From contig CM082593.2 of NCBI GenBank assembly GCA_040954595.2, positions 10,788,001 to 10,852,000 on the forward strand: a DNA stretch of 64,000 bases, given 5' to 3'. Under the pieces are notes generated by a model. That model saw only the letters and a program-made list of their open reading frames with translations. It had not been told where the DNA came from and did no database searches. Positions within the stretch are counted from its first letter, which is position 1, and each line of letters opens with the position of its first letter. Positions 1 through 10,142 of the stretch are shown here, in pieces. The translations under genes and the position numbers were made by a program. This DNA comes from Balanoglossus misakiensis (lineage: Eukaryota > Hemichordata).

Positions 1-429
1 GATTATGCGTGGTGTGGAATATTTAGGTTCAGATATGCCAGCTCGGGAGAGAGTGTTGAAATTTATTCTCTTCAATCTGAATACAAAATCAGAAATTATA
101 TTATAATTTATATCATGATACCTCCGTCATACTGATTGGACAGGAGTGCAACGATGCTAGAATACTCAATAGAGCACTGCTAAAACTGGCCCCTGAACTA
201 GCACGCAGCAGGGAAAATGTGGGTTTAAACTAAATAAACATAAAACCCTTGACGTTTTAATTTGGAACTGCTGTATGGGAATATTTGGGCAATGTGCAAT
301 GCCTTTCTTTTGTCATCTGTATCATGTTTAGAGCTTGGTCCCGGGCGGCGTGTTTACATTCATTGACGCGAGTTTTGTTCCATTCGTAACTTCTTTTCCT
401 CTCGACGCTGTTTCATCATCATTATGAGT
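1..429. other. Unassigned sequence at window start
   Basis: I recognise no gene or repeat here. Frame 1 on the plus strand is open from base 1 for about 44 codons and stops near 140. It could be the end of an exon or chance, and nothing in it is diagnostic. The rest is AT-rich non-coding sequence leading into the tandem repeat that follows. Confidence 0.4.
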
Positions 430-2265
430 TCAACTTGGGCTAATTTTGCAAAAACTCCAAATACAAACATTTTTTCGGTACAAAATGGCTAAAATGATAA
501 TTTTTTCTTGAGTAGATCTATTTTTGGCTACAAATAGCAAAAAAGGCAATTTTGACAACCAGAGTGCCGTTTTTGGAATAGTCACCAAATTTTACACAGA
601 ATGGACTTTTCATACATGATCAGATCTCTGAATATGAAGAAAACAATTTTTCTTTAGTTTGTTTGTTTTTAATGAACATTTTTGACCAAAAAAGTGGCCG
701 AAATTACAAATTTCAATTGAATAGGGTAAGTAAGACTTCCGTTTTTGGAACAGTAACCACGTTTCAATATAGAATGGGCTTTTATTTATAATAAGATCAC
801 CGAAAGTGAAGAAAAGAGAATGCTTATTAATATATTCTTAAAAATAACAATTTTGTGCAAAACTTAGCCAAAAAGGTGATTTCATCATGGTTGAGGTAAT
901 TAAGACTGCATTTCTGGAATCAACACCTATTTTACAATAAATGTACTTTTCACACATCATAGAATCTCCAAATAAGAATCAAACAGTTTGTTTATAATGA
1001 TTTTCGAAAAGTGGCTTTTTGGGCAAAAACTTGTCAAAAAAGCACTGTTTTCTTGAGTGGCGCTAGTAATTTTTTTTGAATTTTTTCACATAGAGTGGGT
1101 ACATAATACATCATCATCTCCGAAAGTGAAGAAAATATAAAAGTTTTGGGTGTTTTCTAGAAATGACACTTTTTGGGCAAAAACTTGCCAAAGGGCACTT
1201 TTATCTTGGGTGGCATCAATAAAACTGCTTTTTTGGAAATTTTTCACATAAAGTGGGCATATAATACATTATCAGATCTCCGAAAGTGAAGAAAATATAT
1301 AAATTTTGAGTGTTTTCTGAAAATGACGTTTTTGGGGCAAAAAGTGGCAAAAATGGCATTTTTTCTTGAGTAGGATCAATAAGACTGCTATTTCTGGAAT
1401 TAGCACCATTTTTTACATAGGTTGAACACTTCATATATCACATGATCTCTGAGCTTTATGAAGAAAAGTTTGTTTTTAATTTTTTTTTCTAAAAACGGCC
1501 TTTTTGGGTAATAACTTTCCAAAAGGGCATTTTTGCATTAGGTTGGGTCAATAAATCTGCTTTTTTGGAATAATCACCAAGTTTTACATAAGATGGGCAT
1601 ATAAGTGAAGAAAATATATAAATTTTGAGTGTTTTCTAAAAATGACGTTTTGGGGCAAAAAGTGGCAAAAATGGCATTTTTTTTCTTGAGTAGGGTCAAT
1701 AAGACTGCTATTTCTGAAATCAGCACCGTTTTTTACATAGAATGGACACTTCATATATCCAATGATCTCTGAATATGAAAAACACAATTTATTTTTAGTT
1801 TTTTTGTAAAAATGACCTTTTTTGACCTCAAAAAGTGGCCAAAAATGGCATTTTTGTATTGATTGAGGTCAAAAAGACTGCTTTTTTTTTTAAAGTCACC
1901 ACTTTTAACATAGAATTGACTTTCCATATATCACCAGATCAACTATTATGAAGAAAACCGTGTTTTTTAATTTTTTTCTAAAAATGACGTTTTTTTGGCA
2001 AAAAATGGTCAAAAAGGCAATTTTCTGTTGTTTTGGGTCAATCGAACTATTTTTTTCGTAATATTCACCAAATTTTACATAGAATAGGCATATCATATGT
2101 CATCAGATCTTAGAATGTGACGAAAGTGTGTTTTTAGTGTTTTCTAAAAAAACACCATTTTTGGGTTAAAAATGGCCAAAATGGCAATTTTGTCTTGAGT
2201 GGGGTCAATAAGACTGACATTTTTGGAATCAGCACCATTTTTTACATAGAATGGACCTCTCAAAC
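430..2265. repeat. Divergent tandem repeat, unit about 165 bp, about 11 copies
   Basis: A recurring landmark of the form 'agaatggacttttcatac' or 'gaatggacacttcatatatc' occurs near 598, 771, 941, 1093, 1251, 1420, 1590, 1740, 1914, 2082 and 2248. The spacing is 150-174 bp. Each unit also carries a 'gaagaaaat' block, an 'aaaatgac..ttttgg.caaaaa.tgg' block and a 'tcttgagt.gggtcaataagactg' block. Copies differ by many substitutions and small indels, so this is an old array. The short minus-strand ORFs inside (1216-1434, 1584-1787, 1905-2096) repeat the same peptide motifs and are products of the repeat, not genes. Confidence 0.85.
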
Positions 2266-2315
2266 CTTCCTTACCAAAAATTCTGATTAACGGCATCTAG
2301 CTCCTGGACTAGGTC

Positions 2316-2384
2316 CCCTGCCCCATTCCCACTGCCATCGGCGCTACGCTCAAGGGCGCAGCCAGCGGTGGGAATGGGGCAGGG
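2316..2384. repeat. GC-rich hairpin (inverted repeat)
   Basis: The arm at 2316-2336 (ccctgccccattcccactg and following bases) is mirrored at 2364-2384. The stem is about 20 bp with a single mismatch and the loop is about 28 bases. It stands out against the AT-rich surroundings and may be the remnant of a fold-back element. Confidence 0.75.
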
Positions 2385-2498
2385 AACAGACTACTTCACT
2401 TGTGGAATAAAGTGCTCATTTCTTGTGTATCTGCATTTTGTCGATGTTATCGCTCCTCTGGCAGAGAAGCCAGGGTGCTAGCTGTTGGCTTTAATAAG

Positions 2499-2752
2499 GG
2501 ACTGTTCAGAATTTACTTCCAGGGGGCGGAGAATTTTCAGAGGGGGGGGGGGGGACCACCCATTTTCTCCAAGACAAATTAGGGGAGACTAGACATAAAA
2601 GTCACAATAGGGGGACCATGGAAAATCCCCAGGAAATTTAAGGGGGGACCACATATTTCCTCCACAATTTACTAGGGGAGACCATGGGAAAAAATCACCA
2701 GGAAAATAAAAAATCCTCCATCCCCAACTTGGAAGTAAATTCTGAACAGTCC
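2499..2752. mobile_element. Short element with perfect 22-bp terminal inverted repeats
   Basis: The sequence at 2499-2520 (ggactgttcagaatttactt, then cc) is the exact reverse complement of 2731-2752. The 254 bp body has G-runs (12 G near 2541-2552) and three internal 'gggg.gacca' motifs with no coding potential. The structure is that of a non-autonomous inverted-repeat element (MITE). I could not define a target-site duplication confidently. Confidence 0.75.
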
Positions 2753-2758
2753 TTCATG

Positions 2759-2812
2759 GTTGTTTGTTTGTTTGTTTGCCTGTTTGTTTATTCGTATCTT
2801 TGTTTGTTTGTG
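2759..2812. repeat. TTTG-type microsatellite
   Basis: A run of interrupted TGTT/TTTG tetranucleotides directly follows the inverted-repeat element. Confidence 0.85.
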
Positions 2813-2815
2813 TAT

Positions 2816-3896
2816 TCTATCTCATTTAATATGATGCTTCTGTCACATTTGGCATTTACTGTCGCATAAACAATGACCGAACCGACTCGACTGCGTTTGG
2901 ATGCACGATGGACTTAAGAGTGAATCCATCGGTGTTTACCGGCCAAAACAAAACCGTTTGATTTCTTTAAGACTGTTGCAACAAGTGAGACCCTAGTACA
3001 TATAGTATATAAATCAGAAGTCCGGTGCATGTTTGCCAGTGACACCTACCACAAAATGGTATCGCCCAAATAATGTTGGGCGCGCCCGTGGAAGTTATAA
3101 GCCCGGCGCTTTTTCCTCATGATTAATAAAACAGTTAACACAACATTGGAAATTCAGCCAATTTGTCCCTGTTTTGTAGAAATAGTGCGATCTATACATG
3201 GCGAAAAGTTTTTCAAAAAATAGATCAAAATGGGAATTCAAATTAGTGAATATTATTGGCACTTACAGAGTTTTAATTCAAAATAGAGGATTCATTCCAA
3301 TGAATATGCAAGTCAAGAAGTCACATAGGGATCATGAAAATGACCTATTGATCATGTCATGATGATTATGTACAAGAGAGAAGTAAAAAACTGGTTATTG
3401 CTTGAATTTCATGTTTCTTTTTAATCAGATGTAGTCAACAGTCTTTCAACAAGTCTATAACATGATTTTGAAATGATTTTCAAAAGTACACAATTCCATA
3501 TGAAAATGTTACTTTAAGATTTGTAAATTTTTCTGTATATTTGAGTTCACGTGCATAGGCTGACTCAAACATTCTTTGCATCAACATTTACCGTCCTGTC
3601 AAAAATCTTGCCTGTAGTCCAGGTTTTACATTTGCACTTAATAGCATTATAACACCATCATGTCATCCACATGTTACCCTCACAGCCAGTCACTGTGTGT
3701 ATATTGTGATTCATGAAGTACATGTAGTGCTACATATTTTTGTGGAGATGAGACACACACACACATAGCAACCGATAGACAGACTGCTTGATAATATGCT
3801 CTGACTGATCCCTAAAGCTGAAACTTGTATGTGTTTGTACATACAACACAAAGGAACTAAAAATAGGGCATTCACATAGGGACCATTGAAAGTTTT
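2816..3896. other. Non-coding stretch, nothing recognised
   Basis: No ORF with coding character, splice-bounded exon or clear repeat is visible. There is a short (CA)n run near 3750-3766. Confidence 0.5.
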
Positions 3897-4180
3897 CTGA
3901 AACATCTCAACTCAAACATTGACATAAAAAATACTTTGTGAACAATTAAAGTCTTCCTGGAACGTTTCAGATTTGAGACGGTTTTGCCAGCCAGACCTGA
4001 TCCGGTGTAATGATTAACACCTCTTCGCAACCCATTGTCTATGGGGCCGAGCCTCGCAGTGCCTATACATAAACTTTGTGTGTGTGGACACAAACGACTC
4101 AAAGGATTAATGCTCTGTGTTTACCATAGGCAAATAGTGTCTCAAATTTTTCCCTGCCTGAACCTGGTATCTGAAATGTT
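3897..4180. repeat. Interspersed repeat, copy 1 of 2 in the window
   Basis: The block at 3897-3980, ending in 'cagatttgagac', resembles 7905-7990 in direct orientation. The block at 4105-4165 (gctctgtgtttaccata, then agtgtctcaaattttt) is the reverse complement of 8000-8062. The element therefore contains inverted TTTGAGAC-type motifs. No coding sequence. Decayed non-autonomous element. Confidence 0.55.
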
Positions 4181-4308
4181 TCTCATTTTACCCAGTGTAA
4201 ACATGGTGAAAGACAAAATGTCCTATACCTGTATAACATAGATCATAAATTTATAATACCAGGGTTTACTTGGTCTGATTGAAGCTCTGTAATTGGTTGA
4301 AGCAAGGG

Positions 4309-4513
4309 TTTTTATTACATATGTACCGTCGATTACTTGCACCGAGCGCGCGCGTAACATCGGTATTTGCACTCAGTGCAATACCAAAAACATTATGCTA
4401 TACCTGTATGCAAATGAGTGGCCTGTTCACGAAACAAGCAATATCATTCCGCGGTCTCATTTCTTTCATTTTCGGTCTTTTTTTCAAAATGGGATGAACA
4501 TATGTAATAAAAA
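4309..4513. mobile_element. Short element with 16-bp inverted ends
   Basis: tttttattacatatgt at 4309-4324 is exactly reverse-complemented at 4498-4513. The interior has a smaller palindrome near 4360-4386 around 'ggtatttgcactcagtgcaatacc'-type sequence. It directly abuts the large palindrome that starts at 4514, so the two may be one composite element. Confidence 0.55.
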
Positions 4514-4704
4514 CAGAACCCCATGGCTCAATCGTGCAAGCACGGCGTACCGGTAGTATTTGCACTCGTGCTGGCGGTGTATTCTTGCTGCCCCCCGCAC
4601 GAGCGACAGCGAGTGCGGGGGACGGGCGCAAGAATACACCGCCAGACACTCGATGCAAATACTACCGTTACGCCGTGCTTGCACGATCGAGCCATGGGGT
4701 TCTG
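4514..4704. mobile_element. Large near-perfect palindrome (fold-back element)
   Basis: The left arm at 4514-4588 and right arm at 4628-4704 are reverse complements over about 74 bp with few mismatches. They begin 'cagaaccccatggctcaatc' and end with its complement. The loop of about 39 bp is itself a GC-rich hairpin (ccccccgcacgag .. gtgcggggg). Transcripts would form a very stable hairpin. The short ORFs on both strands here are mirror images of each other and are not genes. Likely a fold-back MITE, lying just downstream of the UBE2J1-like gene's poly(A) signal. Confidence 0.85.
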
Positions 4705-4788
4705 TCATAACATTCTCTACTAGAAGACCTGAACAGTAAATAACTGAAATAAAATACACAAAAGAGAATGCATCTGAATAGAACACAA

Positions 4789-4794
4789 TTTATT
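4789..4794 (-). terminator. Candidate poly(A) signal of the UBE2J1-like gene
   Basis: AATAAA on the minus strand (tttatt on plus), about 540 bases downstream of the proposed stop codon at 5330. I found no other canonical signal between them. Confidence 0.5.
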
Positions 4795-5329
4795 AACTTG
4801 GATTGGTCATGGGCATCAGGGCGCTCTACTTAAGAAATTCTAGAACATGTTTGTACAAGTGGCATTTTCATGAGCAGTGAGCAACGAGGCCTTTCTGGCA
4901 TGTAATACTTAAAATCCAAACATCAGATTTTTTATCACACAAAATCATATTATATATAATGACATTATAAATGGTGTGCGCTTATATTTGGTTACGGATT
5001 TAAAACCTCTTTGAGGAAAATTTTGCAGAGAGGTCTTGTATCTACAACCAAATAACCACTATGTTCATATCATTCAGATTGCTCAGTACTATCAGCGAGT
5101 TCACCAGTGGTTTCCAGAAATCTATAGGCTAAACATATGCCATTTTCATTGTGCCTCCCCCCATCTATTTCAATACAATAAATAATGGCTGGCTTGATTT
5201 TTCACCAGGACTTTTCAACAATAGTTTTTGTTAAGATATAGACAACATTCCAGATGTGTATGAAAACTCGAGGAAAATAATAACATTTGACCTGTCATCA
5301 GTTGTGAATTAATTAAATATTTTCATAAA

Positions 5330-5904
5330 CTACACATTATAATCAAATTTAAACTCGTATGTAATGAATAATCGTCTCAACATAAGAGCTGCTAAGGCTA
5401 GACTCAACAGCACTATCAACACGAAAGAATTACTATTTTCTTGCTGACGTATCTGGCGATTATTCTGATTTGATAGTGTGTCGTTTCTTCTTCTGGGTTG
5501 CTCATACCCTTGCTGGCTGACATTTCTTTGTCGTATGTTTGTCTCTGTGGTAGCATTGTCATTGGCATTTCTCTGGGGGTGTTTTCTGTGTTGGCAGTTG
5601 CAGGTTCTGGTGCTAGGGGAGTGTTGACATCTGCCTGGGGTGTTGCATCGGCTGGCGGTTGAACGGTGTTGTCGTTGTTCGATGCCGCATCTCTGTGTCG
5701 TGGCGGCTGTCCGGCTCCTGCAAACGCAGCGTACTGAGACACGAATGGGTTCGGGTATGACATCTGCTGGAAGTGTTGCTGGTATGCTGCGGCTGGATAG
5801 GGTGGGGGTTGTTGGTTCGCAGAAGCTACAGGCTGGGGTGTGTTTGTGCTTGTGCTTGTTGTGGCAGTATCAGCAGAGGTTGCTATGCTTTTCTTTGTCT
5901 CTTC
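5330..5904 (-). CDS. UBE2J1-like ER ubiquitin-conjugating enzyme, terminal exon with a frameshift
   Basis: This is the last coding exon of an E2 enzyme of the Ubc6/UBE2J1 family. These are tail-anchored ER-membrane enzymes that ubiquitinate proteins in ER-associated degradation. The minus strand has a clear acceptor at 5905-5920 (tttttatcctccacag). The exon reads about 109 codons of a P/Q/A/T/N-rich linker (AYQQHFQQMSYPNPF and similar). It then changes frame at a run of five C (plus-strand G run 5575-5579), continues as a hydrophilic N/R/Q-rich stretch, and ends in a membrane anchor, FVLIVLLSLALAALMLRRLF, with a short tail. The stop is TAG at 5330-5332. The anchor and RRL motif closely match my recollection of the human UBE2J1 C-terminus (LALAALIFRRIYLANEY). 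One additional C would keep a single frame throughout; without it translation stops at 5416, before the anchor. The catalytic-domain exons should lie at higher coordinates, but I did not find them. Confidence 0.8.
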
Positions 5905-5944
5905 CTGTGGAGGATAAAAAGAACACAGTGTTTTTGCAAAGGTC

Positions 5945-6140
5945 GGGGAACACTGGTAATGGATTTGGGAACCCCGTTAATATTCCTATAACCTCCTAAT
6001 ATAACCACATTGATACACCCAGGGGAACCCCGGTAAAATGACTGGGGAACTCTGGTAGACTGCCTGACCACTGTGACATTGGCCTTGTTCTGTTGTTTTA
6101 ATTCGGAGTGACTGGGGTACTCCGGTAGATTTTATCTAGG
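5945..6140. repeat. Degenerate short repeat in the UBE2J1-like intron
   Basis: A motif like 'actggggaactctggtaga' recurs near 5947, 5968, 6022, 6044 and 6113 with irregular spacing and substitutions. It lies immediately 5' of the exon on the minus strand. No function is apparent. Confidence 0.4.
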
Positions 6141-6189
6141 TACCGCCCTTAACAAAAACACTAGAACAGAATCACAATTTGGAAGGCAT

Positions 6190-6540
6190 GAGAGGCAAAT
6201 ACCATTTAAGGATGTACACGCACAACATAAACTGATAAACAGTGCATGTGTGTCTGTTCCTGAAAGGATTACATCGATAATTGCCAGAAAACAAACTTCT
6301 ACTATTGTCTTTTTCACGAAATTTTACACATAGCTCAGACAAGTAAACGTAAATTCCTTGGTCAAAAAAAATTATGTGGTCACCAAGCTCTATTATGAGA
6401 TAAATTGCGTTAAAATCTTCGCCCATAGACAAACCATTGGTGAAAAATGCTGAGACAGCAAATTTCTTCTATTATCAACTAAATTCATGGCTCTGTATTT
6501 TTTTTAAAAAGGGCAATGACCCCTACAATTTTTAACGGAT
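6190..6540 (-). repeat. Interspersed repeat family E, copy 1 (reverse orientation)
   Basis: The reverse complement of this stretch aligns by eye with 15887-16240. Shared landmarks are 'ccaatggtttgtctatgg', 'gagctatgtgtaaaatttc' and 'gacaatagtagaag'. One end reads TTAAGGATGTAC, the same as the opposite end of the 15887 copy, suggesting inverted ends with a TTAA target. No intact coding sequence. The ORFs at 6132-6432 are chance. Confidence 0.6.
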
Positions 6541-6889
6541 TCTCATTATACATACACAGCATAATCCAAAAATCCACAATTAAAAGAATGACAATACTTT
6601 CAACGTGTATAATACCAGCATACACCTGTTTCAAGTCCAGTGTCCTAATACACCATCATCATGAATTGGAACTCAAAGCAAGGCCAATGAGCAAACCCAG
6701 ATTGACAACTCATTACACCAGCAAAGTGGTTTCTTTATGGAAGTGGTGGTACCAATAAATACTTTATTCAAGGTAAGAATTTCTTATTGTAGCAGTATTT
6801 TCATTTCCATTCATGTTTTAAAGGCCTTTTTTGTAGATTCTGAGTTTCTATGCCAGACAAAGTATGATTATTTTTCCACTAATGCAGCC
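6541..6889. other. Non-coding stretch, nothing recognised
   Basis: AT-rich with no splice-bounded exon or repeat that I can support. Confidence 0.4.
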
Positions 6890-7140
6890 TGAATTAAAGT
6901 CAACATTTTTCACCATAGGTCTTTCTATGTTATTTTTCTATAGGCATGGACACATTTAAGTTTATCTCAAAACTGAGCACAGTGGTGAGCCTACAACTTA
7001 TATGAATCACTCAATTTAATTTCATTTGGATGAGTTATTAGTGAAACTTCTTAAAATTACAATAGTAGAAAAGGGTTTTCTATCAATTCTTAATGTTATC
7101 CTATGGGAAGAAACACATTCCATGAGCTCATACATGTAGT
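6890..7140 (+). repeat. Interspersed repeat family E, copy 2
   Basis: It shares with the copies at 6190-6540 and 15887-16240 the order 'ttcaccataggtctttctatg', 'agtttatctcaaaa', 'acaatagtagaaaa', 'ttctat..attctt..tgtt.tcctatgggaag'. It is more diverged than the other two. Confidence 0.5.
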
Positions 7141-7329
7141 GTGTGCCATTCTTAACCCTTTCAGTATTATATGAATCAGATATAGAAGCTTGTTCAACGT
7201 CCCGTTGCGGCCAAGCCAATCAGATTGCACGTTATGTCAATCAAAACTGAAGGATACCTAAAGTTCTCTATAAGGCACCGTCTGATTGGTTTACTAGAGT
7301 TTTCAACGGGAGCTTCTATGGGAGTTGGT

Positions 7330-7402
7330 CAGATGTAGTGTGAGGCGACAGTATAAGAATACCGTACTGCGAAGTAAAAGACGTCGCCGTACCCTACATC
7401 TG
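7330..7402. repeat. Imperfect inverted repeat
   Basis: cagatgtagtgtgaggcgac at 7330-7349 is mirrored, with a few mismatches, at 7383-7402 (gtcgccgtaccctacatctg). The loop is about 33 bases. CCAAT-type motifs lie just upstream near 7215 and 7283. It could be a small fold-back element; a promoter role is speculative. Confidence 0.4.
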
Positions 7403-7904
7403 ATTTTAATCAGATTGTATGCACACATAAGCTGGTTTAGAATACTGATAAACCCTGATGAAACAATCTCAGTAAAATATATACAGATGAGAATGAGAAT
7501 GCAGTTAAAGTTAAATATACATTCGTTGTATCTTTTGGCTTTATTTCCAGTATTTTTGTTCTATGTAGCAAATGCGATTTCATGTTCTACTCCACACAGA
7601 TTGTTACTTGTCAGCACAGAATGTATGTGTATAATGGCCATTGTCATTGTTGACAATAATTCATGGATTCTAGTCTGGACTTAAATTCCAATTTGGCACA
7701 ATAACAATGCTGACCATACACATATATGTTTCATCATGTTTCGGGAATTTGCACAAGAAACTGCTAAACAAAGATACTGAAAACATAGGAAAAAGGTAAA
7801 GGTAATGGAGCTTTAATTACAATTCACACTGTATACAAAATCCATGTAAAAATTCAAAATACTGGATTTGTCAGCTTCAACTGATATGGGGGTCACACAA
7901 GAAA
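7403..7904. other. Non-coding stretch, nothing recognised
   Basis: The 119-codon plus-strand ORF that overlaps it (7325-7684) starts inside the inverted repeat and has no recognisable domain or compositional support. I do not call it a gene. Confidence 0.4.
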
Positions 7905-8062
7905 TTGCTAAAACGTCTCAGATCAAATACTGGCATAAATTATTATTGGTGAATGGTTTAAGTGGTCCTGAATCTTCTCAGATTTGAGACACGTCTCTTA
8001 CCAGGTTCACACAGGGTAAAATTTGAGACACTATTAGTATATGGTAAACACAGAGCGTTAAT
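7905..8062. repeat. Interspersed repeat, copy 2 of the family at 3897
   Basis: 'cagatttgagacac', 'aaaatttgagacactatta' and 'tggtaaacacagagcgttaa' match the 3897-4180 element, the last two in reverse orientation. A run of 12 G follows at about 8069-8080. Confidence 0.55.
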
Positions 8063-8239
8063 ACTTTGGGGGGGGGGGGGTTAGCTGGGCAGACCCGCCC
8101 TCCTTTATTTTTTGCCACCCTGCTATCTTACGCGCCGCCCTGCTTTCTTTTCATTCCCGCCTTGGTAAATATTTATTGTTTCTGGTGCACGCTCCCGCAT
8201 GCGGCTGGCATTTGAGAGAATGATATTTATTCAGTTTAG

Positions 8240-9331
8240 GGATGTTTTGTCGCCTTTGTACAAAACACAAGCAGAAGGCCAAGTGCGGAGGGACTTGGGT
8301 TACAACATCTCCATGTACATGTACCACCCTTCGCGAAGACAAACTCAAGCAGCATGAAGAGACGATTATCGACCGGGCGGCAATGCAGCTTGACGCCGAG
8401 GCAGCAGTTATCGAGAACAGCAGCGGTCTTGTGGCTGCATTTGACAAGGTCATCACCTTTGAGACGCAAGCCTTCATGCATCGGCGTCCTACGATGCATG
8501 TATTTTCTCATGCACAGAGAATTGCCGCACACCACCAACTTCATCCATGTTTTGGAATTGGCAAAGTCCCTCGGGTGTTCATTCCTTGGTACTCTCAGCA
8601 GTGATGACCACAACTATAATGGTTTATTGCATTGGTAAGTAGGTCTACTGATTTTTGTGCAGATCTAAATTGTAGGCAATGTAGTAACATTTATTTAAAC
8701 CTGGTTGTTTTCAAGAAAGGATCACTGTTTAAGCAGTAGTGTTACACTCAATAAATAATAATTACTGTACAAATTACTGTGAATTTTGATAAGTTTAATC
8801 TGAAGAGTAATTTTCATTTATTTCATTTTTCAGGCAAAGTCATCCGTGATGAGATTTTAGAGAAGATGAAAGGAAGTAACTTCTATTCACTGTTAATAGA
8901 TGAAAACAACTGATGTGGCTGTATTGAAGCAATTAATCATCTATTCCAAGTACACCTTGAAGTCTGGGAAGTCAGTTGTGTCTTTCCTTGGAGTTAAAGA
9001 AGTAAGTGGAAAGTTTTTCAATTTTTAAGTCTACACTGAATTAAAAACATACGATTAAACATGTTTTTGAGTGACCTCATTTAATTGATTTTGCTGACTA
9101 GTTATTTCAGGTGAGACAAACATTGAGTTGTACATTGCATGTGTTAACATCAAGGTTTTATTTTCACTGTTTTAGGTTGGTGATGGCAGAGCAGACACCA
9201 TTGCACAGTCAGTGAAAGAGTTTTCTTCAGAGAATGGTATTGTCTTAAGAGATCGTCTGTCTGCTTTGGGCAGTGATGGTGCTCCTGTTATGCTAGGACA
9301 GAAAGGAGGGGTGGCTACCAAACTAAAAGAA
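8240..9331 (+). pseudogene. C17orf113/ZNF862-like hAT-derived gene, broken and truncated
   Basis: Three exon-like blocks are flanked by consensus splice sites. Exon 1 (8240-8634) has acceptor AG 8238-8239 and donor gtaagt. Exon 2 (8834-9001) has acceptor tttttcag and donor gtaagt. Exon 3 (9176-9331) has acceptor ttttag and donor gtgagt. Exon 1 begins GMFCRLCTKHKQKAKCGGTW, a zinc-knuckle-like start typical of the vertebrate C17orf113/KIAA1586/ZNF862-like proteins derived from hAT transposases. Exon 2 carries FYSLLIDE..TTDVAVLKQL, and exon 3 GDGRADTIAQ and LGSDGAPVMLGQKGGVATKL; the family has DETTDVAVLKQL and GSDGASVM at these places. Breaks: a one-base shift near 8480, where the reading moves to CMYFLMHRELPHTTNF; an extra A in the 8903-8906 run; and a probable third shift at the exon 1-2 join. 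The C-terminal half is absent, because mobile-element sequence begins within about 100 bp of exon 3. The indels could be assembly errors, but the missing 3' half argues for a relic. Confidence 0.8.
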
Positions 9332-9359
9332 GTGAGTGAAATTTTGAGTTGTGAAGACA

Positions 9360-10008
9360 TTGTGATTTTGTAAGTTTTTAGTTGGTGTCTTTATATCGTG
9401 ACAATAATAATAGTAATAATTAAAGCTACAAGCAGCATTGAAGGGGCCCAAGCATAGAGATAATAACCATTAGACTCCATTCAGGGTTGTACCATTCAAT
9501 TGCGTAGGCTGTATTTGCTCTGGATGTGGAGATATGGGGAAGTAGGCAACCACCCGAAATGGATGTCCTACAAGTACAAACACAACAACCACAAGTGAAC
9601 TTCTACGTTATGTAAGGACTTCAGTTAAGTACTTCAAAGGTCAGCTGAGGGTACCCAAAAATTGGGCCAAAAATTTGGATTCCTATTTGGTTCATATTCA
9701 AGACAACGGAAAATTCTCGCCCTTTGGGTTTTTAAAATTAGGTATGGCCATAATAATGAGTTACGCAAGTAAGTTACAGGTGGCCCTAGGAATTTAGCAT
9801 TTCATGACGGTCCTACCCTACCCCTCCAAACACGTGGCTATATATGATGTGCATGTTAACATATGGAAAGCAGGTCAATGGACACCTGAGGTCATTCAAA
9901 AATTTGACAGAAAAATTTCATTCCTGTTTATGTCTTGTGCAACAAATCCTACATTTGCAGCCCTTTCACTTTGCCTAACATTAGGTATGCACGTAATACA
10001 TGAATCAA
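9360..10008. repeat. Mobile-element-derived repeats upstream of the duplicated segment
   Basis: From about 9420 the sequence carries repeat-like motifs (agctacaagcagcattgaag, ggggcccaagc). Blocks like 'acaggtg..cc...aattt.gcatttcatgacggtcc' near 9775 recur in diverged form at 10009, 11105 and 11355. The spacing, ignoring the LINE insertion, is about 240-250 bp, so this looks like a degenerate tandem repeat that extends into the duplicated segment. No gene seen. Confidence 0.5.
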
Positions 10009-10142
10009 GCAGGTGTCAAAGGTATCCCCCTGTATTTGGCATTTCATGATAGTTTCATCCCTCCAAATACCAAAGCTGCACCTGTACAACGGGATGAGAT
10101 ATGGCACTGTATGACAGAGGTCATCCAAATCACCTTATACAT

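Noticed and set aside
1216-2096. Small minus-strand ORFs with similar peptides
   Set aside because: They repeat with the ~165-bp tandem unit and decay between units; they are not a gene family.
4398-4786. Overlapping ORFs on both strands
   Set aside because: They are mirror readings of the palindrome at 4514-4704.
5416-5763. A complete 115-residue minus-strand protein
   Set aside because: The frame is open upstream to a splice acceptor at 5905, and the natural C-terminus with the membrane anchor lies in another frame past 5416, so this ORF is part of the UBE2J1-like exon.
5640-5999. 119-codon plus-strand ORF
   Set aside because: It is antisense to the UBE2J1-like exon, low-complexity, and has no domain.
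7325-7684. 119-codon plus-strand ORF
   Set aside because: It starts inside an imperfect inverted repeat, with no recognisable domain and no splice or compositional support.
8236-8613. 125-codon minus-strand ORF
   Set aside because: It is the shadow of exon 1 of the hAT-derived pseudogene on the opposite strand.
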